Shown one piece after another: positions 1 to 6,173 of a DNA stretch of 9,484 nt. Origin of the DNA: Parcubacteria group bacterium (GTDB lineage: Bacteria; Patescibacteriota; Patescibacteriia; UBA2169). Location of the stretch: contig JACOVK010000066.1 in assembly GCA_016177305.1 (NCBI GenBank), positions 1 to 9,484 on the forward strand. The letters are read 5' to 3'. The first letter of the stretch is position 1; each line of letters starts with the position of its first letter. The position numbers and the translations under genes are program-made. The notes beneath the pieces were generated by a model that saw only the letters and a program-made list of their open reading frames with translations, searched no databases and was not told the DNA's origin.

Positions 1-12
1 CAAACGTATAGT

Positions 13-654
13 CTAGTTTCCATTTTTGAGGAAAGGCATCAACACTCGTTCCACCTCCTCAAACGGTTGCGCCCCGACTAATGCGACTCCCCCGATCACC
101 AGGGTCGGGGTCTCGGTAATTCCCAGCGCCTGGCCTTCGGCGAAATCGCGTTCAACTAAGGTAGGTATGGTATCATCCGAGCGGCATTCCGTAAAGCGGC
201 TTTCATCAAGCCCCAAGCGAGCCGCGCCCTCTAAAAGCGCGGAAGGCGAAAAATCACCCTGGTTCGCAAAAAGCCAATTCTGGTACTCCCAGAACTTCCC
301 CTGTTGCCCCGCGCACCGCGCCGCCGCTGCCGCGTCCTTTGAGCCTTGGGAAAGGAACGGAAAATCTTTCCACACGAGCCGGATCTCGTTCGGATGCGCG
401 GCAAGGATGCGCGCAATCACGGCCTGGAACTCTGCGCAGTGGCTGCACGCGAAATCAGCGTACTCAAATACGGTTGCCTTTGGGTTGGCTGCTCCCTTGC
501 TCGGGCTCTCGCGGTACTGCGTGGGGCGCGCGATTCCGGAAAAATCAAACTGCGCCTTTTCCGCACTGCGGTTGCGCGCGAGGTCAACGCCGAACAAAAG
601 CATCACGACGAGCCCTGCGCCCAAGATACTCGCAATGATGCGGCTCTGCTCCAT
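13..654 (-). CDS. Membrane-anchored DsbA-like thiol-disulfide oxidoreductase (213 aa)
   Basis: A thioredoxin-fold protein of the DsbA/Thioredoxin_4 type. Residues 6-23 form an N-terminal membrane anchor or uncleaved signal. The domain starts at about residue 58 with KATVFEYADFACSHC. The catalytic motif is C70-S-H-C73; the CxHC form resembles CPHC of DsbA, which favours an oxidising enzyme. An inserted helical region spans about 105-170, and the cis-Pro loop is ETPTLVIGG (181-189, P183). Two further cysteines (114, 157) lie in the helical insert and could form a structural disulfide. It starts 2 bp after the propeller gene stop, so it is co-transcribed with the T4SS-like genes. The obvious candidate substrate in this window is the Cys-rich pilin fusion two genes upstream. 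It ends with TAG; only 12 bases remain before the window edge, so no operon terminator is visible. Confidence 0.92.
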   Translation of the reverse strand: MEQSRIIASILGAGLVVMLLFGVDLARNRSAEKAQFDFSGIARPTQYRESPSKGAANPKATVFEYADFACSHCAEFQAVIARILAAHPNEIRLVWKDFPFLSQGSKDAAAAARCAGQQGKFWEYQNWLFANQGDFSPSALLEGAARLGLDESRFTECRSDDTIPTLVERDFAEGQALGITETPTLVIGGVALVGAQPFEEVERVLMPFLKNGN

Positions 655-656
655 AG

Positions 657-1904
657 CTACCGCAGGCGCAGCTTGTGAATCCGTCCCGACACCCGGTCCG
701 TAAAGTAGAGCTCCCGCCCATCCGCGGACACGGCCATGGTTTCTATGGTGAACGAGCTGCCGCCCTCGCTCTCCGGGAACGCGATCGGAGAAGCTGCATT
801 GCTGATCAAATCAATCTTGTAGATGGTGTCCTGGGTGCCAAAGGTCTGCTCCCGAAAAATGCCCGAACCCTCGTTAAGGAATTGCGGCACCGCGCAGTAC
901 ACGATTTCCTCGGTTGCGAACGCGCACTTGTCGGGCCAGGTTTGGATGCGCAACGAGCGGTTGCCCAAGCCGATGTTGTCCCCTTCCGCGCCGGCGATGT
1001 GGAGCATGGGGTTGTAGTTGGTTGCCGCGCGGTACACGCTGTAGAGCATCTGCTTGCCGCTCGGGGACCATGCGCCTTCAAACCCCAAACCGTTCGTCTG
1101 GAGCGACAAAAAATTCTCGTTGTTGAAGCCGACAAAAAACACTTCTTCGCCTTCGCTTGAGGTCGGCTCCCGAAACGTTGCGACGACTTGGTTGTTCGGA
1201 GACCAATTAACGGCCACATTGCGCGACTCTTTCCCCAGGGCCTGGACCATCTCCTCGCCCTCACCGGTCGGATTTGATTTGATAATCCACCTATCGCTCT
1301 CGGACTCCCCGATGTACTCGTACGCGAGCTGACTGTCGTTCGGCGCAAAGCTGAACTCCTGGGCTTCCGGCGGCAGGGTCGCTTGGATATTGCGCTCAAA
1401 ATCATAGAAAATATTTGATCCGTCCGGAAACTCCAAGATAGCGGAACTGCCGGAGTTTGACCACGCAACATCCGAGACCGACCGGAACACCTGGTCCGAG
1501 AGCGGAATGGGTTCGCCGCCTGTTGGATTGATGCGGTAGAACCGCTCGTCCCGCTCGTCGTAGTAGTTCAGCGATCCGCTCGGGGTGAGCGTATTGAACT
1601 CGGCCCGGCTCGGGGTGAGCGAGGCGACGACCGTCCTGCCGCCTGCGGCCACCACGTCCGGTTGGGTTGGTTCGGGTTCAAGTTCCGGCGCCAGGTTGCG
1701 CTGATCCAGCGTAGTATCAACCACCCGGCCGCCCGGACCCGTGCCAACGTCCGGCAGCTGTCCGGAGGGAGGGCTCACCGCGCGCCCAGGAACCACGGAA
1801 ACGCCCGGCGAGCGGAAAAACAGCGCCCACATCCCCCACCCGAGCAGGATGACTATGATGATGAAACCGATAATTTTAAGAATGAGTTTTACGCGGTCGG
1901 ACAT
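657..1904 (-). CDS. Membrane-anchored beta-propeller (PD40/TolB-like) protein (415 aa)
   Basis: An N-terminal membrane helix (residues about 7-29, preceded by SDRVK) is followed by a Pro/Gly-rich linker (32-90) and a propeller domain. Repeating strand pairs of the PD40/TolB type are visible: FNTLTPSGSLNYYD (103-115), DVAWSNSGSSAILEF (145-159), FSFAPNDSQLAYEY (184-197), VNWSPNNQVVATFR (232-245), GAWSPSGKQMLYSV (277-290), a divergent copy at 326-340, and MAVSADGRELYFTD (390-403). That is about seven blades spaced 40-60 residues apart. C327 and C337 lie in one blade and could form a disulfide. The expected location is outside the inner membrane, where such propellers bind proteins or peptidoglycan-associated partners; no enzyme motif is seen. 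The ATG at 1904 is chosen over the in-frame TTG at 1913. No Shine-Dalgarno sequence is apparent. It lies 36 bp after the pilin fusion and 2 bp before the DsbA-like gene. Confidence 0.85.
   Translation of the reverse strand: MSDRVKLILKIIGFIIIVILLGWGMWALFFRSPGVSVVPGRAVSPPSGQLPDVGTGPGGRVVDTTLDQRNLAPELEPEPTQPDVVAAGGRTVVASLTPSRAEFNTLTPSGSLNYYDERDERFYRINPTGGEPIPLSDQVFRSVSDVAWSNSGSSAILEFPDGSNIFYDFERNIQATLPPEAQEFSFAPNDSQLAYEYIGESESDRWIIKSNPTGEGEEMVQALGKESRNVAVNWSPNNQVVATFREPTSSEGEEVFFVGFNNENFLSLQTNGLGFEGAWSPSGKQMLYSVYRAATNYNPMLHIAGAEGDNIGLGNRSLRIQTWPDKCAFATEEIVYCAVPQFLNEGSGIFREQTFGTQDTIYKIDLISNAASPIAFPESEGGSSFTIETMAVSADGRELYFTDRVSGRIHKLRLR
1578..1621. repeat. Two 14-bp direct repeats within the propeller gene
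   Basis: The same 14 bases (plus strand GCTCGGGGTGAGCG) occur at 1578-1591 and 1608-1621, exactly 30 bp apart. In the coding frame they give two LTPS motifs ten residues apart (SLTPSRAEFNTLTPSGS), just before the first blade. This looks like a short in-frame internal duplication or convergent codon use in a linker. Confidence 0.6.
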
Positions 1905-1923
1905 GTGTAACAATTACTATGGT

Positions 1924-1966
1924 GCGTTGGGCAACTGGCCTCAACGCGTTGGGCAACTGGCCTCAA
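1924..1966. repeat. 21-bp direct tandem repeat spanning the pilin-fusion stop codon
   Basis: Two identical 21-bp copies, at 1924-1944 and 1946-1966, are separated by one base (period 22). On the coding strand each starts TTGAGGCCAGTT and ends GCCCAACGC, and each can fold as TTG-GGC/GCCCAA with one bulged A. The first copy met by the ribosome encodes LEASCPT; the TGA stop is formed at the start of the second copy. The junction carries the perfect palindrome CAACGCGTTG (1942-1951). No T tract follows, so it is not a typical terminator. Confidence 0.9.
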
Positions 1967-3233
1967 GGAAAGTATCAGCAGTGCCGAATTGGTAAGGCAC
2001 CGGAAAATTGGCTCGAACTATGTTCAAATTGCATAGGTGCGCCTTGTTCTCAAAATCTTCCAGTTGGAATAACACCTCTTTGTCCACCATTCTCCAATCA
2101 ATGTCATCAAAATCATACTCCAGATCCCCGGCTTCTCCAGAAGTAATCGGGCTGTTGCACGAACGTCCGACCGCGAAGTCATTGTCATCAACCGGAATAG
2201 AATAACAATCATTATTGACTTCAACTTTCAACGCATACCCTTTCAGCCCGTTGCGGCACAAAGCGCCGAAGACCTCATACCGCGGTTTTGATTCCAGTGC
2301 GGAGTTGACTGAAAATAAACTAGGCAACCGATACAACCGTGTTTTTTCCGGCACATCAAAATCCGCCACGAGTTCTCCGGGGTCGTCATCATCGTTGCAA
2401 ATTGGGTAGAGCCAAAGATAATCAACGTACCCGTTGTCCGGACTCCACGTAATAGTGCCGTACATCAAGGCATCAATACACTTGCCCGCAATGCATGCCG
2501 CGTTGATCCTGTTGCCGCTCGCGTCAACACATACGTCGCCCCCGCACTCGCCGCTTGTCGTCTTTAAATCGCTGCTTACCAGATATCGTGAACCGCATCG
2601 CGCATCATCCAAACCGCGCGTAAACTTCGGAAATGACGCGCTCTTGTCGGCTAAGCAACTACTCGTATCCTTGCAAAATTGCTTCACCGCAAGATTATTC
2701 TCGTCATTGCAGTTGTCCTGATTTGAAAATCCAATCGTCCGCACCGGCGTAACATCCGGCAGGCGCAAGGCCACCAACCGAGGGGTAATGGTATTCAGGA
2801 TGATGTACGAGAGCAAGGCGAGCATCAAGCCGACGGCCGCCCCAAAGATGCGCTTTTTCGCGGCCCCGGTCTTGTCGGATGAGCCGCCGGAAAATATCCA
2901 CTGGTACCCGCCGATGATGATCATCACCACCGCAAAAAGCGCGGCCAAACCGATGAGCAGGCGGTACACGCCCCTGATGTAATCCGAAAGGTCGCACACC
3001 GCTGGAATGGGCCGGCCTTGCGCGTCAAGAATAGGCTGCCCTTCTTCACCGGTGAGAGAACAATCGGTTGCCACAAACGGCAACGGCACCTGAAGCCGTG
3101 CGTATAATGTATTCGTGACTTTCCCGGTTTCGGCGGCAGGCGCGGCCGGATTGGTTTCCTGCGCAAACGCCGGAACATCCGCCGCAAGCGCGGCGGCGAA
3201 GAGCAGTATGATAATCAGTATTCGGAATTTCAT
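1941..3233 (-). CDS. VirB2/TrbC-like pilin domain fused to a Cys-rich exported domain (430 aa)
   Basis: Residues 1-24 are a signal peptide (MKFRILIIILLFAAALAADV..AFA, probable cut before Q25). After a linker come two membrane helices (about 87-109 and 127-149) joined by GGYQWIFSGGSSDKTGAAKKRIFG, then LNTITPRLV. This GGYxWIFSGG/KKRIxGA/LNTIxP pattern is the VirB2-like pilin core seen repeatedly in Patescibacteria. Normal VirB2 pilins are about 100-130 aa; here some 280 extra residues follow (about 152-430). They carry 14 of the 16 cysteines (175, 187, 193, 213, 230, 235, 247, 252, 279, 326, 343, 359, 401, 427) and many Asp residues, suggesting a disulfide-bonded, possibly metal-binding exported domain. 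The coding sequence of this extension is much poorer in GC than the pilin part. A weak AGAAGG lies 11 bases before the ATG. The TGA stop is produced by a tandem duplication. Confidence 0.88.
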   Translation of the reverse strand: MKFRILIIILLFAAALAADVPAFAQETNPAAPAAETGKVTNTLYARLQVPLPFVATDCSLTGEEGQPILDAQGRPIPAVCDLSDYIRGVYRLLIGLAALFAVVMIIIGGYQWIFSGGSSDKTGAAKKRIFGAAVGLMLALLSYIILNTITPRLVALRLPDVTPVRTIGFSNQDNCNDENNLAVKQFCKDTSSCLADKSASFPKFTRGLDDARCGSRYLVSSDLKTTSGECGGDVCVDASGNRINAACIAGKCIDALMYGTITWSPDNGYVDYLWLYPICNDDDDPGELVADFDVPEKTRLYRLPSLFSVNSALESKPRYEVFGALCRNGLKGYALKVEVNNDCYSIPVDDNDFAVGRSCNSPITSGEAGDLEYDFDDIDWRMVDKEVLFQLEDFENKAHLCNLNIVRANFPVPYQFGTADTFLEASCPTR

Positions 3234-3260
3234 ATGAGATGATGCCTTCTGATGCCGGTG

Positions 3261-3575
3261 TTACGCTGCCGGCGGCAGCGCGCCCGGCGAAAATATTCCC
3301 GCAGGAAGCATGGTAGTGATAAATATCGTAATCGCGATAATCCCGACAATCACAGCGAGAACCGGAAGGTTTGCGAGAATCAGCCCAAAGATCCACTTTT
3401 TTGCCGCGTTTGTTGCGGCTCTTTTTACTTCGGATTTTGCGGCTTCTGCAAGCCCCCGCGCGCGCGCCTGGGCGCGCAGGTTTTGGTACCGCTGTGAAAC
3501 GCGCTCCGCGGCGCCGCTGTCACTGATCTCATCCGGTTCTTCGGCTCCGGGCTCTGGTAGGTCGCGGACTGCCAT
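3261..3575 (-). CDS. Small C-terminally membrane-anchored protein (104 aa)
   Basis: Not recognised. Residues 1-20 are acidic (EEPDEISD). Residues 22-60 form an Ala/Arg/Lys-rich amphipathic helix, possibly a coiled coil (ERVSQRYQNLRAQARARGLAEAAKSEVKRAA in parts). Residues 61-95 are a very long hydrophobic stretch (IFGLILANLPVLAVIVGIIAI onward) with a Pro at 71, ending in a Pro-rich tail. The basic residues before the helix predict an N-in orientation with a short external C-terminus. The frame opens at 3647, but the ATG at 3575 is preferred: it sits 4 bp after the preceding stop and has purine-rich AGGCGGTAAGG just upstream, one of the few plausible ribosome sites here. Small membrane subunits are common in T4SS clusters, so a structural or assembly role is possible; no VirB3 or VirB7 signature is seen. 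Confidence 0.75.
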   Translation of the reverse strand: MAVRDLPEPGAEEPDEISDSGAAERVSQRYQNLRAQARARGLAEAAKSEVKRAATNAAKKWIFGLILANLPVLAVIVGIIAITIFITTMLPAGIFSPGALPPAA

Positions 3576-3579
3576 AGCC

Positions 3580-4197
3580 TTACCGCCTACTGCCCCACAC
3601 CACGGAATCCACGAGCCAGGTGCCACTGCCGGACTGCGCAAGCCCAACCACGGCCTCCTGCTGGTACACTTGGGTTGCGCCTCCTGAAACTTCGCTCCGG
3701 TTCACCACCGCGTTAAACCGCGCCGAGCGCGCTTCCGGCAAAAATTCGTCCGTTTCAATGCTCGCGAGCTCCGCGGTGATTGCGTAAAAACCATCCCGCG
3801 CAGGGGCGAGAGCCCGATACGCCGCGAGCTGCGCGGCCATGGCGCTGGTCTCAAACCCCGCAAGGTCGTCCAAATACGAAAATCCCGAATCAGACGAGTA
3901 CGTTCCGAACCGCTCAAGGAAAAACACGGCAACATCCTGGGCCTCGCGCGCGAGCGGGCTCTGCGGCGCCGCGCTTCCCGCGCCCGGAAAAACCCCCGCA
4001 AACGCATCCGCGTTGCCTGCGTCAAACACCGCGCCCGAGGGCAGGGCTTCGTCCCGATCCGGCAGCACCACGGCCGCCTCCTCTGCAACCGGAACAACTT
4101 TTCCGCCCGGAAACAAATCAAAAATCACAGCAACCAAGAGCCCGAACAGGATCAGGGCGCCGGCAATGATGCTAAAGGCTTTGGTGCGTTGTTCCAT
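3580..4197 (-). CDS. Single-pass membrane protein with a possible NTF2/VirB8-like exported domain (205 aa)
   Basis: No sequence-level family is recognised with certainty. The N-terminus is MEQRTK, then one membrane helix (residues 8-29), then a Pro/Ala/Gly-rich linker to about 80, and a folded domain at about 81-203, so the topology is N-in with the bulk outside the inner membrane. The domain contains VAVFFLERFGTYSSDSGFSYLDDL (89-112), a long helix with MAAQLAAYRAL (120-130), and several beta-like segments ending in GTWLVDSVVW (192-201). A closing Trp-containing strand after a helical start is the layout of NTF2-like folds, which include VirB8/TrwG and TcpC of type IV systems. Together with its position right after virB4, this makes a VirB8-like scaffold role a reasonable inference. 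It has no cysteine. It begins 9 bp after the virB4 stop without a clear Shine-Dalgarno sequence. Confidence 0.82.
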   Translation of the reverse strand: MEQRTKAFSIIAGALILFGLLVAVIFDLFPGGKVVPVAEEAAVVLPDRDEALPSGAVFDAGNADAFAGVFPGAGSAAPQSPLAREAQDVAVFFLERFGTYSSDSGFSYLDDLAGFETSAMAAQLAAYRALAPARDGFYAITAELASIETDEFLPEARSARFNAVVNRSEVSGGATQVYQQEAVVGLAQSGSGTWLVDSVVWGSRR

Positions 4198-4206
4198 AGG
4201 CGTTGA

Positions 4207-6102
4207 TTATTGGGCGTTTGATGTTTGCGCAGCAGCGGCAGCGGAGAGAGGGATTTGCGGCTCTTCGGGTCCCGCGTTCTGCTGGGCGAATTCTTTTTTT
4301 GCCTGTTCAATTTCCAAAAGCTGCCGCGGGTCCGAGGTGATGATCTGGTCTTCGGTGTAGGAGGCAACCACCTTGATGGCCGCGTGCTTGTTGCCCGCGA
4401 AAAAAATGCCTTCCCCCACGCTCCCCTCAAGGAGCAAATACTTCTCCCCCTCGGTGAGCAGAAACGTCTTGACCACGTTGTCAATGGAAGCCGGAGACTG
4501 GCGCAAGAGGAGCTGGAGCGCGGAGTTCGTGACGATTGCCTGGCCGTAGGGGCTGCCCAGAAAGTCATTCACGTCCTGGGTGATGGTCGTGACCCCGAGG
4601 AAGTACTTGCGGGCGCGCTTGACGAGCGCGAAGATGAACTTGGCGCTGTCCTCGTGCTGCATCAGCCACCAGGCCTCGTCAATCACCAGGATGCGCTTCT
4701 GTAAGCGTGATCGTACCACGTTCCAGATATAGTTGACGATGGCGTACACGGCCATGGGCCGCAGTTCGTCTTCCAAATCACGGACCGAAAAAACCACCAG
4801 CTGGTTTTGCATATCCACGTTCGTGGGGTTGTTGAGGAGCCCGGCAAACGTTCCCTCAATGTACTTTTTGAGCCGCTCGGAAAGCGCCTGCCCCCCTTCC
4901 ATGCCCGCGAGCACCTCGCTGAAATCCTGCATGAGCGGAGGCTCGGCGCTCCCCAGGTCGCTCGCCGCGGTAATGTCTTTTTTGGCGTACGTTTCAAGCA
5001 AGGCGCGATCCACGATGGAATCTTCCTGGTTGGTAAGCTCCCCGAGCATCAAGCGCACGAGCCCCTTGAGCGTAATCACGCTGGAACGGATGACGTCCGA
5101 AGCGCTGGTTTGGTCCGCCACGGCCCGCGGCAGATCAAAGGGGTTGATCTTGGCTTCGGAATTGAGTGAAATGTTCACGTACGTGCCTCCGACCGCCTCG
5201 GAAAGGTGCTCATACTCGCGCTCCGGGTCAATGATGATCACGTCCGTGCCCATCATCATGCTCCGCAAGACCTCCAGCTTCACGCTGTAGCTCTTTCCGG
5301 CGCCGCTCGTCGCGAACACCACGGAGTTCGCGTTCGGAAGGCTGAAGCGGTCAAACAAAACGAGCGAGTTGTTGTGCCGGTTGATGCCGTACAGGATGCC
5401 GGAGTCGCTCGTCAAATCCGACGAGACGAACGGGAACGACGAAGCGGCAGGGCTTGTGTTGAGGTTGACCGAAACCCCGAGCTCATCGTTCGCAAGCGGC
5501 AAGGTTGAGTTAAAGCCCTGCTCCATCTGCCACAGGCTGCGGCGCGTGGCAACCAGCTTTGAGCCGAACAGGAGCTCCACGTTCTCGGTGAGCGCGTCCA
5601 GCTCTTTTTTGCCGGCCGCATACAGCGTCACGTACACGGCGTGCTGGAAAAAGTGCTCCACTCCCTGCGTAATCGCATCCCGGAGCTCTTCAATGTCCCT
5701 AAGCGCGGTCTCGCGCAAAGGATCGCGCGGAGCGCCCTTCTCCTTGTCCTCAATGAGCTGGGCCTCCAAATTTCCCACCTTTTTCTTGAGCTGGTTCAGA
5801 ATGATGCCGCTTGAAACCGGGTAAAAGAACAGGCTGATGTCCATGGTTGCCGAAAGGTTGATGATCGGCGAAAACCAGCCCACGCTGATGTAGCGCGGAA
5901 ACACGGTTACGAACAAGGTGCGCAGCCACAAGCCGGAGAGCTCCAAATGGTCAGGCGAGATGCGCATGGAAGCCGGGGCAATGATGTCCCGGATTTTTAC
6001 CTCGCCGGCAAGGAGCGTCTGTTCGCTCGCAATAAGCTCGGACTCCGGAAGCGACGGTTGCGGCGCGTTTTGGATTGGTTGTGCGTCTTTTTGCTCAAAC
6101 AT
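4207..6102 (-). CDS. virB4: VirB4-type secretion ATPase (631 aa)
   Basis: The energising ATPase of type IV secretion systems and the strongest identification in the operon. Residues 1-30 are a flexible lead. Residues about 31-250 form the VirB4 N-terminal domain (IRDIIAPASMRISPDHLELSG, YISVGWFSPIINL, DISLFFYPVSS). The C-terminal RecA-like domain has Walker A TSGAGKS (265-271) followed by YSVKLE, then VIIIDPEREYEHL (288-300), ISLNSEAKINPFDLP (311-325), Walker B ILVIDEAWWLMQ (471-482) with D475/E476, and the sensor segment TTITQDVNDFL (505-515). The C-terminus after about 605 is a Pro/Ala-rich tail. It acts on the cytosolic face of the inner membrane, probably with PrgI and the TraC-like protein. 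The ATG at 6102 lies just after the palindromic element; the only purine-rich AGGA is 13 bases upstream, inside the element. The stop is 9 bp from the next gene. Confidence 0.96.
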   Translation of the reverse strand: MFEQKDAQPIQNAPQPSLPESELIASEQTLLAGEVKIRDIIAPASMRISPDHLELSGLWLRTLFVTVFPRYISVGWFSPIINLSATMDISLFFYPVSSGIILNQLKKKVGNLEAQLIEDKEKGAPRDPLRETALRDIEELRDAITQGVEHFFQHAVYVTLYAAGKKELDALTENVELLFGSKLVATRRSLWQMEQGFNSTLPLANDELGVSVNLNTSPAASSFPFVSSDLTSDSGILYGINRHNNSLVLFDRFSLPNANSVVFATSGAGKSYSVKLEVLRSMMMGTDVIIIDPEREYEHLSEAVGGTYVNISLNSEAKINPFDLPRAVADQTSASDVIRSSVITLKGLVRLMLGELTNQEDSIVDRALLETYAKKDITAASDLGSAEPPLMQDFSEVLAGMEGGQALSERLKKYIEGTFAGLLNNPTNVDMQNQLVVFSVRDLEDELRPMAVYAIVNYIWNVVRSRLQKRILVIDEAWWLMQHEDSAKFIFALVKRARKYFLGVTTITQDVNDFLGSPYGQAIVTNSALQLLLRQSPASIDNVVKTFLLTEGEKYLLLEGSVGEGIFFAGNKHAAIKVVASYTEDQIITSDPRQLLEIEQAKKEFAQQNAGPEEPQIPLSAAAAAQTSNAQ

Positions 6103-6110
6103 TTGTATTT

Positions 6111-6169
6111 CGTCATCCTGACGAAAGTTAGGATCTTGAAACAGATTCTGAAACGAGTTCAGAATGACG
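6111..6169. repeat. 59-bp nested palindromic (REP/MITE-like) element between the TraC-like gene and virB4
   Basis: On the plus strand the outer arms CGTCATCCTG (6111-6120) and CAGAATGACG (6160-6169) pair with one mismatch. Inside are two hairpins. The first is ATCCTGAC-GAAA-GTTAGGAT (6115-6134), with a G-T wobble on this strand and a GNRA-type loop. The second is ATTCTGAA-ACGAG-TTCAGAAT (6145-6165), a perfect 8-bp stem. The design (GTCATTCTGAA...TTCAGAAT) resembles intergenic palindromic repeats dispersed in many bacterial genomes. It fills nearly all of the 71-bp gap between the TraC-like gene and virB4, the largest gap in the operon, and ends 8 bp before the virB4 ATG. Only one copy occurs in this window. 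Confidence 0.75.
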
Positions 6170-6173
6170 TGAA

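Noticed and set aside
26..703. Long plus-strand open frame (225 codons) opposite the DsbA-like gene
   Set aside because: Antisense shadow of a clear thioredoxin-fold gene in GC-rich DNA; it has low-complexity Arg/Ser-rich sequence and no start context.
1905..1940. Internal promoter before the propeller gene
   Set aside because: TTGCCC and TAGTAA-like bases are present but only about 9 bp apart, so they do not form a usable -35/-10 pair.
1941..1943. TGA read as Gly (code 25 of Gracilibacteria/Absconditabacteria)
   Set aside because: No in-frame TGA occurs inside any recognised gene, and read-through here would add only a few residues before a TAG, so the standard code fits.
1924..1966. Tandem repeat as the start of a CRISPR array
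   Set aside because: There are only two copies separated by one base, with no spacers and no cas genes.
1924..1966. Rho-independent terminator after the pilin-fusion gene
   Set aside because: The repeat copies can form weak hairpins but no T tract follows, and the next gene starts within 36 bp.
3576..3647. Extension of the 104-aa protein to 3647
   Set aside because: It would overlap the previous gene by 68 bp with sequence that looks like a frame shadow; the ATG at 3575 has a plausible ribosome site.
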